DNA of 64,000 nucleotides from a bacterium (GCA_016703065.1 JADJCU010000001.1:868001-932000); one strand, 5' to 3'. Shown: positions 17,587-27,146, counted from the first letter of the stretch. Notes: generated from the letters alone by a model not told the origin. Numbers and translations are program-made.

Positions 17587-19644
17587 ATGATCGAGAGACA
17601 TTTTCTGAAAATTGCCGCCGGTGTGACCGCGCTGTTTGCTCTGATTCGCGTCTTCGCGTTTCAGGCGCTTGCCGGTTCGCTCGTGTTGAAGTTTCCCGTG
17701 CTGGACAGCGAGACGTACTATCTGTGGGGGTTTTCGCTCGGGACCGGGCATGGACACCCGGACGGGCCGTTTTGGCTGGCCCCGGGTTATCCCATCTTTC
17801 TCGGGCAGCTCTTCAGCTTCACCGGTGACCATTCGCCCGGGATGGTCGTGATCGCGCAGATGCTTCTGTCGTGCGCGACGTTTCTGGCGCTGATGCTGCT
17901 GACGCGAAAGCTGTTTGGAGCTCTGGCGGCGGTGTGTGCGGGAGTATTGGGTCTGCTCTATGCGCCGTGGCTCTACTTCGACGGCATGGTGCTCTCGGCA
18001 TCGTGGATTCTGTTCCTGAATACCATGATGCTCTATCTCATGTTCGGTTCGGGGGGGATGTCAGATGGTGAGCCGCGCGGGATTTGGCCGTGGATTGTCG
18101 CAGGCGGAGCGTGCGCGCTGTCGGCGATGGCCCGACCAGCGGTGTTGCCGTTTGCGGCGTTGTTTGTCGTGTTCTTCTTATGGCAGATGCGGAAGCACAA
18201 GTGGAGTGCCAAGCCGCTTCTCGCATTTGTGATTGCATTAGTCGTCGTTCATGCGCCAATTTCTATTCGCAACGCACGCGAAGGGGGGAGTCCGATCTTC
18301 GTCACGGCGTCGGGTGGAGTGAATTTCTATATCGGTAACCGCGCAAGGGCAACGGGCGTCTACGATGAAGTGCCGTTCATTGAATCTTACGATGCGCCAA
18401 TCGAATCGGAAGGCTATCGGTTGGAAGCGAGTAAGCACGCAGGGCGGGTGTTTACACTTCCCGAGGCCGCAAACTGGTGGCAGGATCAGGCGGAGCGGGA
18501 TATTGCAAAGAATCCGATCGGATGGAGTGGGCTGCTGCTGAGGAAGTTGTGGTGGACGTTGCGGAATGAAGAGGTTGCGAACAACTTCTCGTTTCGCGCG
18601 ATGGAGATGGTCAACGGCTGGGTGAATCATCTGCCGCTGCGCTGGGGGCTGTTGCTGCCGCTGGCTGTGGCGGCGCTGGTGTTGTGGTGGCCGGTGCGCA
18701 AGCGGCTTGTCGCGTTCGGGCTTTATGAGACAGGGTACGTCTTCACAATTCTGCTGTTCTTCGCATCGAGCGAGTATCGCTTTCCGTTGATTGCGGTTGC
18801 GCTGCCGCTGGCGGGGGCGACGATTGCGGGGATAGTCGAAGGGTTCAAGAGCAAGCAGACACTTCGCGTCACGGCGGCGCTGGCTGTGTATTTGCTCGTG
18901 ATGCTGCCTGCCAATGCGCCGTCAAAGGTGGCGTCCGCACAGGTGTTCCCACGCGTGGACTTCGCGAATATTGGTTTCGTCGCGCTGCGAAATCAGATGT
19001 ACACCGAAGCGATGGCGATGTTTTCTCGCGCGCTGTCGCTCGATCCGGCAAACGACGAGGCGCGCATCGGTTTGGCCGACGCGCTTTGGTACACGCGCAA
19101 CTTTGATCAGGCACGCGAAGAGTACGAGCGCGCAGGTACGAGTCCGCCGGATGAACTCTCGGGGGCGAGAATGGACTCACTCCAGCAGCAGCTTGCAGCG
19201 ATTTCGTTAAGTGCAGGCGACTCTGCGGCGCTGGCCTATCTTGACAAGGAGATTCCTGATCCAGCGAGCATGAACGTGCGCGACCTGTGGGTGACGCGGG
19301 CGCGATTGCAGGCGAAGCTGCGCGACTTCATGTCTGCGTACAAATCCATGATGCAGGCGCGAGAGCTTGATCCGGAGAATCCCGAGTGGCTCTATTGGGC
19401 GGGACGGTACGCGATCATGCTCGAGTTTCCGCGAACGGCGGATTCATTGTGGGAAGAGGCCATCAAGATCTATCCGGCATATGCGCCGGCGCGGATTGAC
19501 TTGGGCTTTCTCGCATATGAGTGGGGACACTTTGAAGATGCGGTGATTCAATCGCGCGAACTCGAGAAGATTCAGATTGCGGACGACTCGGTGCGGGCGC
19601 GAGCGCAAGAGCTGGACTCGCTCTTGAAGAATTTGAACTGGTAG
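17587..19644 (+). CDS. Polytopic glycosyltransferase (PMT/ArnT-like, GT39/GT83 type) with C-terminal TPR region
   Basis: A 685-residue protein. Residues 1-445 contain about ten transmembrane helices; the first extracytoplasmic loop has 'FPVLDSETYYLWG', with the acidic residue typical of dolichyl- or undecaprenyl-phosphate-sugar glycosyltransferases. Residues 460-685 form TPR-like repeats ('EAMAMFSRALSLDPANDEARIGLADAL', 'GRYAIMLEF'). This architecture suits O-glycosylation or lipid modification with a periplasmic TPR docking module; the substrate is unknown. GGAGGG lies 9 bases before the ATG. It stands alone, with no terminator seen after it. Confidence 0.75.
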   Translation: MIERHFLKIAAGVTALFALIRVFAFQALAGSLVLKFPVLDSETYYLWGFSLGTGHGHPDGPFWLAPGYPIFLGQLFSFTGDHSPGMVVIAQMLLSCATFLALMLLTRKLFGALAAVCAGVLGLLYAPWLYFDGMVLSASWILFLNTMMLYLMFGSGGMSDGEPRGIWPWIVAGGACALSAMARPAVLPFAALFVVFFLWQMRKHKWSAKPLLAFVIALVVVHAPISIRNAREGGSPIFVTASGGVNFYIGNRARATGVYDEVPFIESYDAPIESEGYRLEASKHAGRVFTLPEAANWWQDQAERDIAKNPIGWSGLLLRKLWWTLRNEEVANNFSFRAMEMVNGWVNHLPLRWGLLLPLAVAALVLWWPVRKRLVAFGLYETGYVFTILLFFASSEYRFPLIAVALPLAGATIAGIVEGFKSKQTLRVTAALAVYLLVMLPANAPSKVASAQVFPRVDFANIGFVALRNQMYTEAMAMFSRALSLDPANDEARIGLADALWYTRNFDQAREEYERAGTSPPDELSGARMDSLQQQLAAISLSAGDSAALAYLDKEIPDPASMNVRDLWVTRARLQAKLRDFMSAYKSMMQARELDPENPEWLYWAGRYAIMLEFPRTADSLWEEAIKIYPAYAPARIDLGFLAYEWGHFEDAVIQSRELEKIQIADDSVRARAQELDSLLKNLNW

Positions 19645-19728
19645 TCGCTGCCAGAGCGCCGCTTAGGGGTGTTCTGACCGCGGTTGAACCGTTCGCCGAG
19701 CGGAATCGCGGCAGTGGTGTGGTATTGC

Positions 19729-19771
19729 TTGACATTCGATGTGTCGAGTTGTATATTTCGATGTATCGAAA
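19729..19771 (+). promoter_or_regulatory. Promoter with palindromic operator in front of the mntR-like gene
   Basis: TTGACA (19729-19734) and TATATT (19752-19757) are spaced by exactly 17 bases, a consensus sigma-70-type promoter. A perfect inverted repeat TTTCGAT-GT-ATCGAAA (19756-19771) begins inside the -10 box and covers the transcription start. A weaker copy (TTCGATGTGTCGA) lies between the boxes. Position and symmetry suggest the operator through which the DtxR-type regulator represses itself and mntH. Confidence 0.75.
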
Positions 19772-19786
19772 TAAGGAATTTGGGCT

Positions 19787-20443
19787 GTGAAAACACTTTC
19801 TCCTGCCGCAGAGGATTGTTTATTATTTGCTTACAGAATTGTCGAGAAAGGGGAGGAGCTCTCCGTCTCGGCACTGGCACGAGGACTGGGGGTGGGCGAC
19901 TCAACGATTACGGCCATGATCCAGAAGCTCGCGAAACAGAAGCTCTTCCATCACGTGCCACGCCGGGAGATCAGCCTTTCGGACAGCGGGCGCGAGCTTG
20001 CCCGGGGGTTAATTCGTCGGCATCGGCTGATCGAGACCTACCTCTTTCAGAAGCTCGGCTACTCGTGGGACGAGGTGCATGGCGAGGCCGAGCGGATCGA
20101 GCACGCCGTGTCCGAGAAATTTGTCGAGGCGATCGACAAAGAGTTGGGCTTCCCGAAATTTGATCCGCACGGCGACCCGATTCCCTCGGGAGAGCATAGC
20201 GCCGACTCCCGCAAGCTGCGCCGACTGTCCGATATGCACGTCGGCGATCACGGCAAAGTGGCGCGGATCGTCGACGGTAAACCGGACGCACTCATCTATC
20301 TGACCAAGCTCGGGCTGGAACTCGGATCAGACGTGGAAGTCACCTACGCGCCGGCGCAGGACGAGATCGTGCACGTGTCGGTGGAAGGTGTGCAGCGGAC
20401 TCTCGGAGCGCACGTCGCGGCGAACATTTTGATAGAAGGGTAG
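19787..20443 (+). CDS. mntR: DtxR/MntR-family metal-dependent transcriptional repressor
   Basis: A 218-residue regulator with three domains: winged helix-turn-helix (about 1-65, 'LSVSALARGLGVGDSTITAMIQKLAKQKL'), metal-binding dimerisation domain (about 66-140; 'RRHRLIETYLFQKLGYSWDEVHGEAERIEHAVSE' and 'DPHGDPIPS') and a FeoA/SH3-like C-terminal domain (about 145-218). With Mn(II) or Fe(II) bound, such proteins repress metal uptake. It starts at GTG behind AAGGA and lies four bases upstream of the Nramp transporter gene, so it most likely controls its own operon. Mn versus Fe specificity cannot be read with certainty. Confidence 0.92.
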   Translation: MKTLSPAAEDCLLFAYRIVEKGEELSVSALARGLGVGDSTITAMIQKLAKQKLFHHVPRREISLSDSGRELARGLIRRHRLIETYLFQKLGYSWDEVHGEAERIEHAVSEKFVEAIDKELGFPKFDPHGDPIPSGEHSADSRKLRRLSDMHVGDHGKVARIVDGKPDALIYLTKLGLELGSDVEVTYAPAQDEIVHVSVEGVQRTLGAHVAANILIEG

Positions 20444-20447
20444 CGAG

Positions 20448-22334
20448 ATGGAAGCAAAAACAACTCACTCTACACCTCCAGCTTCCCTTTCCGAGGTTCA
20501 CGGCAGCGTCGCAATTCCCACCAACAGCGGAGTACTGCGGCGGCTGTTTGCTTTTGCAGGGCCGGCCTATCTGGTCAGCGTCGGCTATATGGATCCGGGC
20601 AACTGGGCTACGGATTTGGAAGGCGGTTCGCGGTTCGGCTACGCGCTGATCTGGGTGCTGCTGATGAGCAATCTCATGGCCGTGCTCTTACAGGCATTAT
20701 GTGCCCGACTCGGAATCGTCGCGGGGCGTGATTTAGCGCGGGCGTGCCGGGAGGCCTATTCGCGACCTGTCGGGTACGTGCTGTGGGTCGTGTGCGAACT
20801 TGCGATCATTGCGTGTGACCTTGCAGAGGTTATCGGCTCGGCCATCGGCTTAAATCTATTGTTCGGCATTCCGCTCTTGTGGGGAGTCGTGATCACTGCC
20901 GTGGACGTGTTCCTGCTGCTTTACTTCCAGCATCTCGGTATCCGCAAGGTGGAAGCCTTTATCTTGACGCTCGTCGCCACAATCGGCGGCTGTTTTCTAA
21001 TCGAGATGTTCCTGGCTAAGCCCGACTTTGGCGGAATCGTATCCGGTTTTGTGCCGTCGATAAACAATGAGAGCTTGTATGTCGCGATAGGAATTTTAGG
21101 CGCGACAGTGATGCCGCACAATCTCTATTTGCATTCGGCGCTCGTGCAAACGCGGGCGGTCGGCAATTCGTCGGCAAACATCCGGCAAGCCTGTAAGTAC
21201 AACTTAATTGACTCGGCCATCGCATTGAACGCAGCCTTCTTCGTGAACGCGGCGATTCTTGTGCTGGCGGCGGCGGTCTTCTTCAAGAACGGTATCGAGG
21301 TCAATGAGATTCAACAGGCGCACGAACTGCTCACCCCGCTGCTCGGCGCAAAGATCGCCAGCACGGCCTTCGCTATCGCGCTCCTGGCAAGCGGACAGAG
21401 TTCGACGCTGACGGGGACGCTGGCGGGACAGGTGGTGATGGAAGGATTCTTGAATCTAAGAATCCGGCCGTGGCTAAGAAGAATTATCACGCGTTCGCTG
21501 GCGATCATTCCCGCCGCATTGACGATCTGGATCATGGGCGACTCGGGAAGTTATAAGCTCCTGATTCTGTCACAGGTCATTTTGTCGATGCAATTGCCGT
21601 TCGCAGTGGTGCCGCTGATTCAGTTTACGAGCGACAAACGAGTCATGGGCGAGTTTGCGAGCAAGCTGTGGGTGAAGATTCTCGCCTGGCTCGCCGCCGC
21701 TGTTATCATCAGCCTAAACGTCAAGCTCGTAATCGGCGTGCTGGGCGATTGGATCGGCGGCGCGGCGGGAGGCGTGCAGTGGTACCACTACCTTGTGATT
21801 CTGCTCACGATCGGTCTGGGAGCACTGCTGCTCTATCTCGTTGTGCAGCCGATTTTCAAACGCAAACGCGCCGTCGAAGCAACCGCGCCGCTCTTCGTGC
21901 TGCCGGAGCCCACGCAGGTTTCATATTCACGGATCGCCGTAGCGTTAGAGGCGACGGAGAGTGACAGGACGCTCGTTGAACGCGCGATGGCATTGGCAAA
22001 GGAACACAAAGCGGAGCTGCTGCTGGTGCACGTGGCGGATGGCATGGCGCCGCGCGTGTGGAACAAAGAAGCCGAAGACCATGAAGTGCTCGCCGACGAA
22101 GCGTATCTTGAACGGCTGACGACTGACATCACGCAGCGCGGGATCGTCACGCGGCCCGTTATGGGATACGGCAATCCGCCGGACGAAATTGTGCGGCTCG
22201 TGAAAGCGGAGCAGGCCGATTTGATTATTATCGGCACGCACGGGCATCGCGCAATAAAGGACGTCTTCATGGGCGCGACGGCGACGCGCGTTCGGCATCA
22301 TGTCGAGATACCGGTCCTGATGATCCGAGTATAA
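20448..22334 (+). CDS. mntH: Nramp-family divalent metal transporter fused to a universal stress (UspA) domain
   Basis: A 628-residue fusion. Residues about 30-460 are an Nramp H+-coupled Mn2+/Fe2+ importer with eleven transmembrane helices; the metal-site motifs 'DPGNWATD' (helix 1) and 'MPHNLYLHS' (helix 6) are intact. Residues about 480-628 form a cytoplasmic UspA domain ('SRIAVALEATESDRTLVERAMALA') with the ATP-binding pattern G-x2-G-x9-G-S/T in 'GTHGHRAIKDVFMGAT'. ATP binding to the Usp domain could tune transport to energy state; this is inference. It is the second gene of the mntR operon. Confidence 0.93.
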   Translation: MEAKTTHSTPPASLSEVHGSVAIPTNSGVLRRLFAFAGPAYLVSVGYMDPGNWATDLEGGSRFGYALIWVLLMSNLMAVLLQALCARLGIVAGRDLARACREAYSRPVGYVLWVVCELAIIACDLAEVIGSAIGLNLLFGIPLLWGVVITAVDVFLLLYFQHLGIRKVEAFILTLVATIGGCFLIEMFLAKPDFGGIVSGFVPSINNESLYVAIGILGATVMPHNLYLHSALVQTRAVGNSSANIRQACKYNLIDSAIALNAAFFVNAAILVLAAAVFFKNGIEVNEIQQAHELLTPLLGAKIASTAFAIALLASGQSSTLTGTLAGQVVMEGFLNLRIRPWLRRIITRSLAIIPAALTIWIMGDSGSYKLLILSQVILSMQLPFAVVPLIQFTSDKRVMGEFASKLWVKILAWLAAAVIISLNVKLVIGVLGDWIGGAAGGVQWYHYLVILLTIGLGALLLYLVVQPIFKRKRAVEATAPLFVLPEPTQVSYSRIAVALEATESDRTLVERAMALAKEHKAELLLVHVADGMAPRVWNKEAEDHEVLADEAYLERLTTDITQRGIVTRPVMGYGNPPDEIVRLVKAEQADLIIIGTHGHRAIKDVFMGATATRVRHHVEIPVLMIRV

Positions 22335-22356
22335 CGGGGAATAGACTCACAAACGA

Positions 22357-22388
22357 AGAGCGCCGCGAGATGATCGCGGCGCTCTTTG
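22357..22388. terminator. Bidirectional terminator between convergent genes
   Basis: A perfect 12-bp stem AGAGCGCCGCGA / TCGCGGCGCTCT with a 5-base loop lies between the + strand transporter and the minus-strand secreted protein that converges on it. Confidence 0.85.
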
Positions 22389-22411
22389 CGTTGGGAGATT
22401 TCTGCGATGAA

Positions 22412-24133
22412 TTATTTCATCAAGATCATCTTGCGCGTCAGAATTCCCTCGGGCGATTCGACGCGATACAGATACACGCCGGATGGGAGGTCGATTCCGG
22501 CGCCGAAGCTCGCCGTATAGATGCCCGGCGCAAGATCGTTGTCGATCAGCTTCTGCACTTCGCGGCCCGTAATGTCGTAGACGGTCAGCGTCGTGTGTCC
22601 GCCGCGCACAATACCGAATTCGATTTCGGTGGTGGGATTGAACGGATTCGGGTAGTTCTGCGCAAGATGGAACGTCACCGGCCGGAGAATGACTTCATCC
22701 GATCCGCTCGTGCGCTCGACCTTGACCGGCCACGGCGCATACACGCACTCGGAAAACAGGAAGTCGCCGTACTGGACAAACGGCCAGCGCACTGTGCCGT
22801 TAATCAGCGTGCGCGTATTCCAGTGCATCGAATCGATACCGCTTGGAGTCTCGGGGAGATTCAATCCGCCGGGAATAACCGGACCGAGACAGCCGCTGGT
22901 ATCCTGATCAAAATAGAGCGAAATCCACGCTTCATCGTCGGGGTCGGTCAATGACCAGCGCAGCACTGCGAGTGAGTCCACGAAAAGCGTGTCACCACCC
23001 GGAGACTGAGGACCTGGCGAGAGCCATTCAAATGTAGGCGGCGAATTGGGGACCCAAACGATGAACTCATCAAGGTTGGTGTTGTTGGTCTCGTTGGACT
23101 CCGGCACATCGTTCTGGGAATCCACGATCAGCTCGACCGTGTATTCACCAGCTTCGGAAATGCCGAATGGCTCCGTGTACCACGTGTAGGTTGTGTCCGG
23201 CGGGCTATCCGTAAGGAGAGAGTCCACGATGGGTTCGCCATTCAGCGTGAGCGCAACGTGGTAGGGAGGATAGGTGCTGACGCCGCCGTTACACGTGGAC
23301 CATGTGTACTTAAGGACGATCTGGTCGTTGGTTTCAATGCGCGTGGGCACCGTAACGGAATCCGGTTCCAGGACATCCACGCCGCCAGCAAGCAGATCGT
23401 ACGTGCCGTCGTCCCATGCGACAATGATATCGTCGACAAATGCGCCCTTATCCCACAGCTGGTTGTTGTTCGACTTGAACCACCAGAAGATATACACATC
23501 CGTGCGCCCCAATGCGGAGACGCTGTCGCGGGTCGGAATGTTGCGGTAGAGCGTCTTCAAGTCCATCGAGAAATGCTGCCATCCATTTTCAGTCTGATTG
23601 TACAGCGTGCTGTCAATCCAGATATGTGTGGTGGCCAACGTGAACACTGAATCGGCGCCCCACGTGATCGTGTCGCTGAGATCCATGTTGTTCAGGAAAT
23701 AGAGGGCAAATTCGACGCGGGCCTCGGTGGCGGTCGCGAGGTTCACCGGACCATAGGTCATATATGTCGTCAAGTTGGCCGGGTAGTGATCCACTTCAGG
23801 GTCTTCGGTAGCGGGACCACCGATGCACCAGCAGGCCTGTTCGTCATCCTGACAAAAGGTTTCGAGCGCGACGCTGTAGAAGCGGTCCTGCATTCCCCAG
23901 GCGAGCTGAGTCTGCGGATTAGGCGTCACGCGCCAACGGCGGACCGGGTTCGCACCGGTCGGCTTGACCCACGGCCAAGTTGTACGGTCGTTGTCGAAGC
24001 ACTCGATCAGGACGTTGTTCCAACAGGCGTTGGCCACGCTGCGCGGCGAAGTCGCAAGGAACGGCAGGCTGAGCAGCAGGGCGGCTCCCGCGAAGAGTAA
24101 TAGCGGACGAAGAGTCGTACTAAAGAGTTTCAT
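22412..24133 (-). CDS. Secreted protein with CARDB-like and T9SS sorting domains
   Basis: A 573-residue secreted protein. A signal peptide (MKLFSTTLRPLLLFAGAALLLSL) leads into a beta-sandwich region with several Cys and Trp (about 40-280), a CARDB-like adhesion domain (about 290-400; 'VDSQNDVPESNETNNTNLDEFIVW'), an Ig-like segment and the type IX sorting domain from 'NYPNPFNPTTEIEF' to 'KMILMK'. Substrate unknown; surface adhesin or enzyme scaffold is likely. The start is placed at 24133 because GGAGGGGAAAGGACCT precedes this ATG; the longer upstream frame has no signal peptide. Confidence 0.85.
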   Translation of the reverse strand: MKLFSTTLRPLLLFAGAALLLSLPFLATSPRSVANACWNNVLIECFDNDRTTWPWVKPTGANPVRRWRVTPNPQTQLAWGMQDRFYSVALETFCQDDEQACWCIGGPATEDPEVDHYPANLTTYMTYGPVNLATATEARVEFALYFLNNMDLSDTITWGADSVFTLATTHIWIDSTLYNQTENGWQHFSMDLKTLYRNIPTRDSVSALGRTDVYIFWWFKSNNNQLWDKGAFVDDIIVAWDDGTYDLLAGGVDVLEPDSVTVPTRIETNDQIVLKYTWSTCNGGVSTYPPYHVALTLNGEPIVDSLLTDSPPDTTYTWYTEPFGISEAGEYTVELIVDSQNDVPESNETNNTNLDEFIVWVPNSPPTFEWLSPGPQSPGGDTLFVDSLAVLRWSLTDPDDEAWISLYFDQDTSGCLGPVIPGGLNLPETPSGIDSMHWNTRTLINGTVRWPFVQYGDFLFSECVYAPWPVKVERTSGSDEVILRPVTFHLAQNYPNPFNPTTEIEFGIVRGGHTTLTVYDITGREVQKLIDNDLAPGIYTASFGAGIDLPSGVYLYRVESPEGILTRKMILMK

Positions 24134-24149
24134 AGGTCCTTTCCCCTCC

Positions 24150-24197
24150 ACAGAAAAGGAAGAGCGCCGCCGGCCGTCATTGCGGCGGGCGGCGCTC
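24150..24197 (-). terminator. Hairpin between two secreted-protein genes
   Basis: GAGCGCCGCC (24162-24171) and GGCGGCGCTC (24188-24197) pair perfectly, with TCTTCCTTTTC following on the minus strand. It would end transcripts of the upstream minus-strand gene (24278-26322). Confidence 0.65.
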
Positions 24198-24277
24198 CTA
24201 ATGGTGATTCGGGATGCGTGATCAAAGAAGCTGTGCAACAGGCCCACACGGAATGTGAGCGCAGTCGAACGAAGCGG

Positions 24278-26322
24278 TTACTTCATCAAGACAAGCTTGC
24301 GCGTGCTGGTGAAGCTCTCGCTGCCGCCGTCGGCCTTGATCGTGTAGAAGTATACGCCGCTCGACAGATCGCTGCCGTTCAGGTTCACGGTGTGCAGTCC
24401 GGCTTCAAAGGCGCCGTTCGCCAGCGTCGCGACTTCGCGGCCCAGCAAGTCGTAGACCTTGAGCGTCACGTTGGAACGCACGGGAAGCGCGAACGGGATG
24501 TTCGTCTCGGGGTTAAACGGATTCGGGTAGTTCTGCATCAGGCTGAACTCGGCGGGAGCGGCTACCGGGAATTCCGGCGTGGCCGTGAGGCCCAACAGCC
24601 AGCTGATCGCGGTGGTCATCATCGCCGTGCGATCCTCGGCGGACGAAATCGCCTCGAAGCCGAAGCCGAGGTAGACGAGCTTGTAGGTGCCGTTGTCCAC
24701 GGTCACGCCGGCGCCCTGCGTGTTGCCCTGATACTCTTGATCGTAGTTGAAGATCAGGTTCGCGCCTTCGAGCGCGCTGATGGACGACTGACGGTTTTGG
24801 TTATTCGCACCATCGCCGCCGACCAGACCGAAAGCCAAGCCTTCCGCGGGTGTACCTTCGAGGCCGGTGACCGACGAACCGATTGAGAAGTTCAGATTGT
24901 AGTCGGCGTGTACGTAGTCCGAGAAGAACTGATCGTTGCGCATGTCGAAACCCATGCCCTGACCGGTCATGAACAGGTTGCCGCCCATGTCGAGGTAGTC
25001 CTGCAGATTCAGCTGATCCAGCGGAGTCAACGTCTCCTGCCACAGGTTGCCCGTGAACCAGACCAAGGCATCGACGCCTTCGAAGAGGGCCGGGTCGGCT
25101 TCGTCCAGCGCGGTATCCCACCAGCCCCACACGACGGGCATGTCCGCATCCGCGAGCGCATTGGCGTAGTAGGTTTCAAAGGTCTCGCCGCCGTCGGCGT
25201 CGATCACGAGTACATCAAGACCGGCCATCAGGCGCCAGCTCAAGGTTTGAGTGATCAAATCACTATTTGACGACTCAATCACAAGACTCATGTTAGCAGA
25301 CCCGGCGTACGTGCTGGGATTGGCGCGCACAATAATGAAAGTGGATTCGCCGCTGCCCAGGCTTACAGGAATGCTCGTCGGATCGGAAACGCCGCCATCT
25401 TCGCCGACGCTGTAGGCCCAACCGGCGGGCCAATCACACGCAAGCGTAAGGGTGTATTCATCGTCCATCGTCCCGACGTTGTTCAACTCTACGAGGTAGG
25501 CCATTTCGCCAGCGCTCGGTTGGATGATCGACTGAACGGGATTGTCATTGGTCGTCATGAACGCGAATTCGGACGAGATGTTCGTGATGTAGCCTTGCTG
25601 GATATCTTTGCTACTAATATTCTGAATCCACAGCGCAACCTCGAGATCTTCGCGAGCCCAACTTCCAAGTTTGTTCATGATCACCGAGAATTCCTGGGGC
25701 GCGTCCGGCGTTGCGGTCACCGAGATACCTTGGGTAGCATGCCAGCCGTGATCGCGGAACGGCTCGGAGATATGATCTTCGCCATTTGGAGCGGCGTAAG
25801 GGTCCACGTTCGTCGTAATCAACGAGCCAAACAGCTTCACATTGGTGAAGTTGCTGCCGGCTTCCGCATGCAGTGTACCCTGAACCTGAATCTGCGTGGA
25901 GCTAAGTTCCAAGGCAACAACATCTTCAAACCAAGCAGGGCAGGTCTCGCCGAACTCGGTGCGCACGAGGCTCTTGATGTTCGTCGTGTTGAACGGATAG
26001 GATGGGTTGACATTGCCAATCACGGATCTGGCACGCCTGTCACGTTGTACCACTGCCAGCGGAGCTGATTTTCCGCCGTGTTGTGCAGGTAGAACTCGTC
26101 GTTTGGTCCGGGCCAATTGACGTGATAGCTGACCTTCACACAAGTATCGCGTCCCATCTCATTGACCGCAGCTTCCAGCGCTGGGTTATTGGCGAAACAC
26201 GGTCCGCAAGACGTGTTCGTGAAATGCTCCAAAACAACGCACTGGCGTTGTGCGGCGTGAGCGCAAACCGCGGTGCTCAGCGTAAGCAGTGCGGCAACAA
26301 AATTCTTCCTAAAGCCGTTCAT
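24278..26322 (-). pseudogene. Secreted thioredoxin-like/GATase-like protein with T9SS domain, frameshifted
   Basis: Signal peptide (MNGFRKNFVAALLTLSTAVCAHA), then a thioredoxin-like domain with redox motif CGPC in 'VLEHFTNTSCGPCFANNP', resembling Omp28-type proteins. The middle is a beta-sandwich; a class I glutamine amidotransferase-like domain follows ('DVLVIDADGG', 'LVWFTGNLWQETLTPLDQLNLQDYLDMGG', 'LVYLGFGFEAI'), then the T9SS domain ('NYPNPFNPETN' to 'LVLMK'). The frame breaks at about 26022-26025: 'NVTGVPDP' stops, while 'VIGNVNPSYPF' continues in the next frame; one extra base would join them. AGGAGG precedes the ATG. The intact protein would have about 680 residues. Confidence 0.82.
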
Positions 26323-26369
26323 TCAGGCCTCCTATGGGTTCAGTTCTATGCTAAGGCAAGAAAAAATTC

Positions 26370-26852
26370 CTAAAAGCAAGTCGGGTGCGACGTGCTGCGA
26401 ACCTCAAACTTCAGTCGGCACGAGCAGTCGCTGCAGTCATAGCCAGCGATTCCGTTACACTCGGTCAAACATACTGCCACTTTGTAATACGGAACTACCG
26501 ACGAACACTGCAAGTCGAATCGACCACTTGCTTCAGTTAGGCCCGGAGAACAATTTGTAACATCTGAAGTGTTTAACACGATTGTACCTGTATTGGTCGT
26601 TACTACCACGCAGTAAGTGCAGACGTCTGTCGTCGGGCAATTGTCGAGTTTCAAATGCCAGTCATACGATGTTGTGCACCCAAGCGCGAACGTATCAACG
26701 GTGCAACCTAGGCATGCGCTCCCGTTTCGGCACGACAAGTCTACGAATGATTTGCAGTACCATGGCTCGCAGTTGCAATTCTGTGCCATCGCAGGGTTAG
26801 CGAGGCAAGTTACGAATAGAAAGAGCAACGAAACAAAGAAGTGCCGATACAT
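26370..26852 (-). CDS. Small cysteine-rich secreted protein
   Basis: A 160-residue protein with a clear signal peptide (MYRHFFVSLLFLFVTCLANPAMA). The mature part has 18 cysteines in closely spaced pairs (NCNCEPWYC, ACLGC, CTYC, DCSDCSC), suggesting a disulfide-rich fold. No family is recognised and there is no T9SS domain. GGAGGACCT directly precedes the ATG. The even Cys count fits full disulfide pairing. It has its own A/T-rich upstream region. Confidence 0.6.
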   Translation of the reverse strand: MYRHFFVSLLFLFVTCLANPAMAQNCNCEPWYCKSFVDLSCRNGSACLGCTVDTFALGCTTSYDWHLKLDNCPTTDVCTYCVVVTTNTGTIVLNTSDVTNCSPGLTEASGRFDLQCSSVVPYYKVAVCLTECNGIAGYDCSDCSCRLKFEVRSTSHPTCF

Positions 26853-27100
26853 AGGTCCTCCGTTGCCGAACTCTGGTTTAGCCCTGATAAGAGAGAGTAT
26901 TTGTTCTAATATAGCCCTTTCTCAGGGCAATTCAAGCGTTGTTGTCACTTAAGCAAAAGGTGCTCCGGGGAAAATCAGGGGGCGGGGGACACGGACAGGA
27001 GGCGCGAGGGCGCACGGAAGGTATTGTAAATTAGAAAATAGGGAATGGAAAACCGAATCGACGGAAAGAGTCGTGTAGGTGATTATGCGAATGCATGATG
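26853..27100. other. Intergenic stretch before the repeat
   Basis: About 250 bases with no credible gene. It holds a promoter region for the Cys-rich gene on its left side and G-rich sequence of no recognised function (26965-27010). Confidence 0.4.
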
Positions 27101-27143
27101 AAAAAAGAGAGGCGCGGAATGCAAGCTGTGCACTCCGTGCCTC
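27101..27143 (-). terminator. Rho-independent terminator of the bsh-phosphohexomutase gene run
   Basis: Read on the minus strand, GAGGCACGGAGTGC pairs with GCATTCCGCGCCTC (12 of 14) and is followed by TCTTTTTT. It lies 137 bases beyond the phosphohexomutase stop and ends the long minus-strand gene series from bshC. Confidence 0.8.
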
Positions 27144-27146
27144 GGG

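Noticed and set aside
22370..22954. Long + strand reading frame antisense to the CARDB protein
   Set aside because: Shadow frame: Arg/His-rich translation without a recognisable domain opposite a clear gene.
22412..24247. Longer start (38 residues) for the CARDB/T9SS protein
   Set aside because: It would bury the signal peptide, while GGAGGGGAAAGGACCT lies directly before ATG 24133.
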